The position numbers and the translations under genes are program-made. The notes below the pieces were generated by a model that was not told the DNA's origin, searched no databases, and worked only from the letters and a program-made list of their open reading frames with translations. Shown here piece by piece: positions 58,136 through 64,000 of a stretch of DNA of 64,000 nt. The stretch spans positions 4,092,001 to 4,156,000 of the forward strand of contig NZ_JAPNKA010000001.1 in NCBI RefSeq assembly GCF_026626635.1. Reading direction: 5' to 3'. The number at the start of each line of letters is the position of its first letter. The first letter of the stretch is position 1. Origin of the DNA: Archangium lansingense (GTDB taxonomy: Bacteria; Myxococcota; Myxococcia; Myxococcales; Myxococcaceae).

Positions 58136-61100
58136 TTGGGGCTGCTCGCGACGGAGAAGTTCAACCCGACCTTGTTCGTGGGTCTCGGTGGTAACGGCGG
58201 GAAGATCGTCCAGTTGCTCGCCGGCCGGTTGCGCCGCCATCCCAACTGGGAGCGCATCAAGTCGATGACCCATTTCGTGGGCATCGACACCAACAAGGAT
58301 GACCTGGACAAGCTCAAGGACATCCCGGTGGAGAACCGCTTCCTCATCTCCGCCTTCGACGCGCGCGCCTACATCGAGCGCAAGCGCGGCCAGCGCGAGC
58401 TCCAGGAGGACAAGCTCGTCACCCAGTGGGTCCCCTCCACCTACCAGTTCCGCTCTACTCAGGGCGCTGGCGCCGGGCAGATCCGCATGGAGAGCCGCCT
58501 GCGCCTCTACTACAACCTCGAGGAGGACCGGCGCGGCATCCGCAAGGCCCTCCAGAAGCTGCTCGACGAGTCCACTCGCCGCGAGAACCCCTGGCGCGAC
58601 AACGAGAACCGCGTTGTGCGCGTGATGCTCTACGGCTCGGTGGCTGGTGGCACTGGCTCGGGTGGCTTCCTGCCCATGGCCTACCTGCTGCGGCGCATGG
58701 TGCTCGACGCGGGCTGGGGCCGCCCCAATGTCACGGGCGTGCTCACCCTGCCCACCGCCTTCCTCGACAAGGTGAAGCCCCAGCTCCACCCGGACATCCT
58801 CGCCAACGGCTACTCCGCCCTCAAGGAGCTGGAGTACCTCAACCGTCAGCTCGACTACTCGGGCGGCTCGGGGGAGATCGAGCTCCACTACGACCCGGGC
58901 AGCCAGGACCGCGACCGTCAGGTCGTCGCCGAGCGCCCCTTCACGCTCACCTACCTCATCGATCGGCCCGACCAGCTCTCCATCGAGAAGTACGAGAACG
59001 CGGTGGCCGATGCCTGCTACCTGCAGATCTTCTCGCCGCTGCTCGGTGCGCAGGCCGGTGAGTACGACAACTACGAGAAGCACCAGAAGAAGCTCGCGCT
59101 GGGCCACTTCTCCGTGCACTACGGCTCGTTCGGCACCGCGCTGCTGCAACTGCCCCGCCGCGACATCCTCAAGTACGCGGGCCTGCGCTACGTGGCGAGC
59201 GCCTTCCGGCAGTTCCTCTGCTTCGGCGCGGACCACCCGGACTTCCAGGTGCCCTATGGCGATCCGGCCTTCCAGCGGCTGGAGCCCAACGAGAAGAACC
59301 GCCGCATCGACGAGAAGTTCAAGGGCTACGTGGCCTTCCGCGCCTCCGACGAGGAGCGCCGCGACGAGAAGGGCCAGTTCTACGGAATCCAGCAGCAGAT
59401 CGGTAAGGGCGGGAAGAACCTGGGCGAGGCCTTCCGCGAGAAGCTGGAGGCCATCTTCGGCAGGCTGGACGAGCAGATCGACATCCCGGATGTGGAGAAG
59501 CAGTCCATCAATCCGGGCAACCCGTCGCTGAGCCGGGCCATCGCGGTGCTGCGGCGGGCCAAGGACGAGTCGCGCGCCCGCGTGTGCGGCGAGTACCTCG
59601 AGGCCCAGCGCGGCGACGTGCGCACCGGCCGCTTCTTCGAGTCCTTCTTCAAGGAGTACGAGGTCAACCCCATCGCCCAGCGGCTCTTCCTCGTCCGCCT
59701 GCTGGAGCAGTCCTTCATCGTCCCCTTCAAGGACCCGGAGGAGGGTGCCTACCTCAAGGCCGAGGGTGTGCCGCCCGACCTGGACAGCCCCGAGCTGCGC
59801 CAGGAGATTGCCCGGCTCGACTCGGAGATGACGAAGCAGGCGCAGCCCGGCTTCTTCCAGAGCATCACGGACCGGGACAACAAGGCCTTCGCCGCCGCCA
59901 AGCTGCGTGCGGTGGCCAAGGTGGAGAGCTGGGCCAACGAGTTCCGCGACGAGATCAAGCGCTTCTTCTGGAAGTCCTTCGAGAGCGAGCTGCGCAAGGA
60001 CGCCGAGGCCCGGCTGGAGTCCTTCCGCAAGGTGGCTCAGGTGGCCGACGAGCGCGCACGTGACGCCGAGTCCCAGGCCGAGCGCTTCCGCAAGGACCCC
60101 GCCGCCGTGGACGCGGGCTCGGACGTGGCCCAGTACTACCTGGACGCCGAGGTGCTCCGCGACGACCGGCGCCGCGAGCGGCTGTGGAAGGAGTTCTACA
60201 GCCACAAGCTCGACAGCGACGCCAACTTCCGCGTGGCCGACATCTTCGACTCCGTCACCGAGGCCTTCACTCCGGTGAGAGACCCGAGCGGTCAGCTCCG
60301 CGCCCGCGACGCCAACGAGATCGTCCAGCACGTGCGCGGCAAGCTGGAGACCCAGGCCCTGCAGGTCTACGGCCGCGTGATGGAGGAGATGGGGCTCGAT
60401 CTGTCCACGGGGTTGGATCTCGAGCAGCGCTATATCGCCCTGCACAAGGCCGGCAAGGACCTGGAGGAGCTGCGCCGCAAGGGCAAGCTGGAGGACGAGC
60501 TGCGCGCCGTGTCCGCCACCGAGGTGCGCCGTGGCATCGAGGATCGGCTCAAGCGCCTGTCCGACGAGTGCGTGCTGCTGGCCCATATCGACGCCACGCG
60601 CCGCGATGACCCCACGGTGACGCCCGCGGACGTCTTCTACGCCGGCCTGCACGACAAGTACGCCAGTGACGAGGAGGGCTCGCTCTGGAGCGTCCTCAAG
60701 GGCGTGGTGTCCGGTACCAACCGCGTGGCGGGCTGGGAGGAGCGCGACTCGCTGGTGCTCTACCGCGCGCTGCTCGGCGTCCCCGTGTACTGGTTCAAGA
60801 ACGTCCAGTCCGACCTGTACTCTGGCTACAAGCGCGTGCGCGACGACAAGAACCGCACCTACCCGCTGCACATCGAGGCGGTGTGGGAGTCCTCGCCGGG
60901 CCTGCCGGACCTGGACCCCGTGGAGCTCAAGCGCGCCGAGGAGCGCCGCACCGTCGAGCGCTCCGCCCAGGCCACGCGCGAGGCTCGTGAGTCCCGCCTC
61001 CGCGCCTTCACCCTGTGCGCGCTGTTTGGTGGCATCTCTCGCGACGAAGAGGGCTACCACTGGAGCTTTGCTGGCACGAAGAACAAGCTGGCGCCGGACC

Positions 61101-61360
61101 GGGTGCGCGCCTTTGACGCCTTCGAGGCCTTGGATCCCGTGCTCCGTGGGGACCTGGAGAAGAACGCCCGCGACTCGTGGGTGACCGCGACGGTGGAGCG
61201 GCCCTCGCGCAGCAAGCTGCTGGAGGAGGTGCAGGCCCACCAGCGCCGCCTCACCGAGGCCTATGCGCGCGCCGTCTCGGAGCAGAAGGATGCCGAGCGC
61301 CGCTTCCTCCAGGATGAGCGCACCGTGGTGGAGGCGCTCGCCGCCGAGCTGAGGAGCTAG
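58136..61360 (+). CDS. Tubulin/FtsZ-superfamily protein (Tubulin_2-like)
   Basis: The 1074-residue protein starts with TTG 58136, preceded by GGAGGGGGAG. The N-terminus reads NPTLFVGLGGNGGKIVQLLAG, matching the T1 loop (GxGGxG). Near 166-178 is YGSVAGGTGSGGFLPM, matching the tubulin signature GGTGSG (T4 loop, GTP phosphate contact). The rest is long and highly charged with coiled-coil regions (for example around 590-680 and 790-880) and no membrane segment. Large proteins of this kind were described as a new FtsZ/tubulin family linked by genome context to VWA proteins in membrane remodelling (Makarova and Koonin, 2010). The neighbouring genes fit that setting. GTPase activity and filament formation are predictions. 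Confidence 0.85.
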   Translation: MGLLATEKFNPTLFVGLGGNGGKIVQLLAGRLRRHPNWERIKSMTHFVGIDTNKDDLDKLKDIPVENRFLISAFDARAYIERKRGQRELQEDKLVTQWVPSTYQFRSTQGAGAGQIRMESRLRLYYNLEEDRRGIRKALQKLLDESTRRENPWRDNENRVVRVMLYGSVAGGTGSGGFLPMAYLLRRMVLDAGWGRPNVTGVLTLPTAFLDKVKPQLHPDILANGYSALKELEYLNRQLDYSGGSGEIELHYDPGSQDRDRQVVAERPFTLTYLIDRPDQLSIEKYENAVADACYLQIFSPLLGAQAGEYDNYEKHQKKLALGHFSVHYGSFGTALLQLPRRDILKYAGLRYVASAFRQFLCFGADHPDFQVPYGDPAFQRLEPNEKNRRIDEKFKGYVAFRASDEERRDEKGQFYGIQQQIGKGGKNLGEAFREKLEAIFGRLDEQIDIPDVEKQSINPGNPSLSRAIAVLRRAKDESRARVCGEYLEAQRGDVRTGRFFESFFKEYEVNPIAQRLFLVRLLEQSFIVPFKDPEEGAYLKAEGVPPDLDSPELRQEIARLDSEMTKQAQPGFFQSITDRDNKAFAAAKLRAVAKVESWANEFRDEIKRFFWKSFESELRKDAEARLESFRKVAQVADERARDAESQAERFRKDPAAVDAGSDVAQYYLDAEVLRDDRRRERLWKEFYSHKLDSDANFRVADIFDSVTEAFTPVRDPSGQLRARDANEIVQHVRGKLETQALQVYGRVMEEMGLDLSTGLDLEQRYIALHKAGKDLEELRRKGKLEDELRAVSATEVRRGIEDRLKRLSDECVLLAHIDATRRDDPTVTPADVFYAGLHDKYASDEEGSLWSVLKGVVSGTNRVAGWEERDSLVLYRALLGVPVYWFKNVQSDLYSGYKRVRDDKNRTYPLHIEAVWESSPGLPDLDPVELKRAEERRTVERSAQATREARESRLRAFTLCALFGGISRDEEGYHWSFAGTKNKLAPDRVRAFDAFEALDPVLRGDLEKNARDSWVTATVERPSRSKLLEEVQAHQRRLTEAYARAVSEQKDAERRFLQDERTVVEALAAELRS

Positions 61361-61361
61361 C

Positions 61362-63764
61362 TTGGACGCCGCCGTCTCGTACCCCACCGTCCTGCTCGGA
61401 CTGGGGCGCTTCGGCCAGGAGGTCATTGGCCGCACGCTCCAGTCCCTGGAGGCCTCTTCGCCCCTGCTGGGCGTGCTGCGCTGCGAGCCCTCGGGTGTTG
61501 CCGCTGGGCTCCAGCCTTTGCTGGAGGAGTTGCTGCGCGCGGGCCGTAGCTCGGGCGAGCGGCGTGATCAGCGGTTGGATGTGATTGCCTTCGGTGCCGC
61601 GCTGCAGGGCGGTGACGAGGACCTGCTCACCGCGTGCGAGCAGGCCGCGCGTCTGCTGGCCGAGGGCTACGGAACGATGTTCCCGCCGGACCGGCCGCCG
61701 GAGCAGCGCACCGCCACGCTCCACCTCGTGGTGCAGGTGCCGGCGCTGTCCAGTCCCCGAGCCTCCGTGGTCTTCGCGCGGCTGGCTGCCCTCGAGAGTT
61801 GGGCGCGGGCCCGTCCCGTGTTCCCCATACTGGCCCGCATCTGGGTCGTGTCCCAGCAGACCGCCGCGGGCACCCTCACCTCCGAGGAGATGGTGTCCAC
61901 CTGTGCGTCCTTCGCGCTCGGCCTGGTGGCCTCGGGGCTGCGCACCGAGGACGAGGTGTCCCGCCGCATGGCTCACCCGGCGCGTGACGAGGGCCTCGTG
62001 AGCTTCGTCTCGCTGGCCTCGGTGGAACTGCCCGAGTCGCGCCTGCGCACCTATGCGGCCGCTCGCGCTGCCTACGACGGGCTTGGCGTGCTGGTGGCGC
62101 GTGTCCAGGAGCCCGGGACCGATGCCACTCTGGCCATGGGCGCCGTGTCCGCACTCCATCACGACCGCTGGCTGGCCCCCTTCGTCGAGGGACAGGCCGC
62201 TCAGCTCTCCCGGCGTCTCGCTGCTGAGCTGTCTCGTTCCCCGCTGGATTTGCCCGCGGAGATCCGCGTCGGCCCGCTCGATACGCCCGAGGAGATCCGC
62301 GCCAATCACTCTGGGCTCTTCAAGCCGGCCTCGGTAGAGACCTCGCCCACCACCGTGGACCAGGCTCGCACCGACGAGACCTTCCGCGCGCTCGATCGTG
62401 CCGAGGCCGAGGTGGCCACCTCGGTGGAGCAGGGCATTCAGGCGGTGTTCGATGCCTCGCTCGGGCCGTCGTCGGGTCTGTCCCAGCTCCCCGCCGTCGA
62501 ACAGGGGCTCAAGCGCGTCATCGCGCAGCTCCACGACGAGCAGGCCCAGGAGGACGCGACCCTGCGGAAGCTGGACCCCTCGCAGCCGCCGGGTCCTCCG
62601 GTGGACCCGCACCGCGAGGAGCTGGAGAAGGCCCTGCTGGAGCTGCCCTCGAAGAGGATGGCGCTGGGGGCCGCGGCGGCGCTCGCACTGGCCGTGCTGC
62701 TGGGCGTCTCCTTCGGCACGCTGGCGTTCATGAACCGCGCCGCTTCGGTTTCTCCCCAGGCGGGCAATGCGCTTTCGAGCCCGCAGCTCTCGTCAACGGC
62801 TACCCCGGTCGCCACGGGCTCCGGCGGGCTTGAGGTCCTACCGTGGATTCTCGGGGTGCTCGTGGCTGCGGGCGCCGGAGGTGGGTGGCTCTACTTCGTC
62901 GGCAACCACACTCGGAAGGAAGTGCGCCGCGTGATGAAGCTCCGGCGTGACGCGCTGGAGTCGCTGGTCAGCCGGGGCGGGGGAGGGCGGCGCGCGAAGC
63001 AGGCGGAACTGCAACTCGTGGTGCGCCGCAAGCGGGCCCGCCGCGGTGCCATCCTCGCCCTGGAGAACACCGTGGCCCGGCTGCATGCCGTCCGCCATGC
63101 GCTGCTGGAGGCGAGGGATCGCAAGCGGCAGGAACTGCTGGCGCTCGGGGTGACTCCGGCCGCCGAGGCCCAGTTGGATGACCTGGGGCCGTTGCTCGGC
63201 GCGGGTGGGCTGCTCCATGGCTCGCTCGTGCCTCCGGAGGTCATCAGCCGGTGGATCGCCTCCCGGCGGGAGATTTCGGAGGACCGGGTCTGGGCGGACC
63301 GTCTCCTCGAAGGTGCCTGGCCCGAGGGTGGACTGCTCGAGGACGTGCCGTGTGGCGACTCCGCGCGCATCGACGAACTGAGCCGGCGTCAGGTTCAGCC
63401 GATGGCCGAGCGCAGCGTGCTGGATGATCAAGAGGGTGGCCAGCAGGCGGCGGACGTGCTGCGCGACTTCGGAGCGCGGATGGGGGCGGTGCTCGCGCCT
63501 CCGTGCCAGCCGCTGAACGCGCATGGGGACCCGGTGCTCGGCGTTCGTCCCGGCGAGGGCTTCGTCATCGCTCCGTCGGCGGGGCGCGACACGCTCGATG
63601 CCGGTCTCCGGGACATGCCCACGCGGCTCCCCATCCTCTGGTCTCCCTCGAAGGCCGCGCGCGTCATCTTCCTGCGCACCTGGGAGGGCTTCTCCGTGGA
63701 AGAGATGTCGCGGGGGGCTCGTGCCACTCCGCAGGCCGTGATGGCCCCGCGAGGTGCGCGATGA
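61362..63764 (+). CDS. Two-TM protein with a tubulin-like/Rossmann-like N-terminal loop
   Basis: The 800-residue protein starts with TTG 61362, one base after the tubulin-like stop, with GAGGAG just upstream. Its N-terminus (YPTVLLGLGRFGQEVIGRTL) is a counterpart of the neighbour's T1 loop, but I see no GGTGSG loop, so a GTPase cycle is doubtful. Two membrane segments lie near 432-455 and 492-514. A basic stretch after the second (RRVMKLRRDALESLV, RRAKQAELQLVVRRKRARRG) precedes a C-terminal region with helical and mixed folds. It could anchor or regulate the tubulin-like protein at the membrane. Coupling to the next gene is by ATGA (63761-63764). Confidence 0.6.
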   Translation: MDAAVSYPTVLLGLGRFGQEVIGRTLQSLEASSPLLGVLRCEPSGVAAGLQPLLEELLRAGRSSGERRDQRLDVIAFGAALQGGDEDLLTACEQAARLLAEGYGTMFPPDRPPEQRTATLHLVVQVPALSSPRASVVFARLAALESWARARPVFPILARIWVVSQQTAAGTLTSEEMVSTCASFALGLVASGLRTEDEVSRRMAHPARDEGLVSFVSLASVELPESRLRTYAAARAAYDGLGVLVARVQEPGTDATLAMGAVSALHHDRWLAPFVEGQAAQLSRRLAAELSRSPLDLPAEIRVGPLDTPEEIRANHSGLFKPASVETSPTTVDQARTDETFRALDRAEAEVATSVEQGIQAVFDASLGPSSGLSQLPAVEQGLKRVIAQLHDEQAQEDATLRKLDPSQPPGPPVDPHREELEKALLELPSKRMALGAAAALALAVLLGVSFGTLAFMNRAASVSPQAGNALSSPQLSSTATPVATGSGGLEVLPWILGVLVAAGAGGGWLYFVGNHTRKEVRRVMKLRRDALESLVSRGGGGRRAKQAELQLVVRRKRARRGAILALENTVARLHAVRHALLEARDRKRQELLALGVTPAAEAQLDDLGPLLGAGGLLHGSLVPPEVISRWIASRREISEDRVWADRLLEGAWPEGGLLEDVPCGDSARIDELSRRQVQPMAERSVLDDQEGGQQAADVLRDFGARMGAVLAPPCQPLNAHGDPVLGVRPGEGFVIAPSAGRDTLDAGLRDMPTRLPILWSPSKAARVIFLRTWEGFSVEEMSRGARATPQAVMAPRGAR

Positions 63765-64000
63765 CCTCCCCATTCCTTGATTTGTGGAACAGGCTGGCGA
63801 ACGTCGCCTACCAGATGATCTGGGTGCTGGTGTTCGTCACGCCCGTGTTGGCCTGGGCCCTGGCGGCGCTCGTGGTGGGCCCTGGCCCCAACTCTCGCTG
63901 GCGCCGAGCCGCCCTCCCCGTGGGCAAGGCTGTCCTCTTCACCTTGGCGCTGGTGCTCGTCACCCGGCTGGTGGAGGCCGCCAGTGCCTCCATGCAGGGC
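63761..64000 (+). CDS. Membrane protein, 5' part only
   Basis: The ATG at 63761 overlaps the previous stop (ATGA), and the frame stays open for 80 codons to the right edge. Two hydrophobic segments (MIWVLVFVTPVLAWALAALVV and VLFTLALVLVTRLVEAA) are separated by a basic, Pro-containing loop (GPNSRWRRAALP). No domain is identifiable in the visible part. Translation coupling puts it in the tubulin-like operon, so it is probably a membrane component of that system. Confidence 0.6.
   Translation, partial: MTSPFLDLWNRLANVAYQMIWVLVFVTPVLAWALAALVVGPGPNSRWRRAALPVGKAVLFTLALVLVTRLVEAASASMQG

Noticed and set aside
58109..61435. Long minus-strand frame opposite the tubulin-like gene
   Set aside because: It has low-complexity Val/Leu/Gly/His composition and no motif, while the plus strand has T1 and T4 loops.
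1..64000. Prophage, transposase, tRNA or rRNA genes
   Set aside because: I looked for transposase, integrase, capsid and tail motifs and for tRNA cloverleaf patterns, and saw none.

Overview
The window is high-G+C, gene-dense bacterial DNA that looks like a chromosome segment of a myxobacterium, probably of the Cystobacter/Archangium/Myxococcus side of the order. This rests on content: a DUF2381 protein, many lipoproteins with no known function, Ser/Thr-kinase, FHA and PP2C signalling modules, class III nucleotide cyclases, tandem P450s and frequent GTG/TTG starts. The species is inferred only. No tRNA, rRNA, CRISPR array or intact insertion sequence was recognised, and no gene-free stretch exceeds 300 bases.

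Left part (1-25.3 kb) is mostly housekeeping and accessory genes. In order: the 5' end of a SWIM zinc-finger protein; a lipoprotein with DxNxDG loops and leucine-rich repeats; an operon of an unknown gene plus cysE and cysK for cysteine synthesis; a DUF6986 aldolase-like enzyme; a copper monooxygenase with a c-type heme motif; an ECF sigma-factor operon; a TlpA-like thioredoxin; a heparin-lyase remnant beside a multi-pass membrane protein; a CE2-like SGNH esterase; a fatty-acid desaturase; an internally deleted beta-lactamase-family gene; a citrate synthase paralogue; an S46 peptidase; two tandem paralogous lipoproteins with an EreA/ChaN/TIKI-like domain; and an M18 aminopeptidase.

The middle part (25.3-35.8 kb) is signalling. 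A Crp-type regulator faces a kinase-receiver-cyclase fusion. An FHA-GAF-cyclase and an N-terminally truncated cyclic-nucleotide-binding gene follow. Next come an unknown lipoprotein with its coupled partner, an unknown single-pass protein, a hybrid histidine kinase and a trypsin-like protein. At 35.9-39.6 kb are three tandem P450 genes, and at 39.7-45.0 kb a 1766-residue protein made of two fused UvrA copies.

The right part (45.2 kb to the edge) is the most unusual. Five tightly packed, often overlapping genes encode a zinc-ribbon FHA protein, a VWA-TM-FHA protein, a PP2C phosphatase with a membrane anchor, a large secreted-domain membrane protein and a second VWA membrane protein. The last two share a cytoplasmic C-terminal domain I cannot name. 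After an inserted block (an AT-richer gene pair, a degenerate protease/multi-TM protein, a lipoprotein and a DUF2381 protein) comes a tubulin/FtsZ-superfamily protein with clear T1 and T4 GTP-binding loops. It is followed by a two-TM protein with a related N-terminal loop and by a membrane protein that runs off the edge. I read this as a tubulin-like, membrane-linked system controlled by phospho-threonine signalling. The tubulin-like/VWA association has been proposed before from genome context; this particular FHA/PP2C/shared-domain arrangement is, to my knowledge, uncharacterised.

Three genes in the window (12.1, 16.6 and 29.9 kb) are truncated or internally deleted. A palindromic intergenic repeat recurs at 3.1, 12.0 and 45.0 kb.
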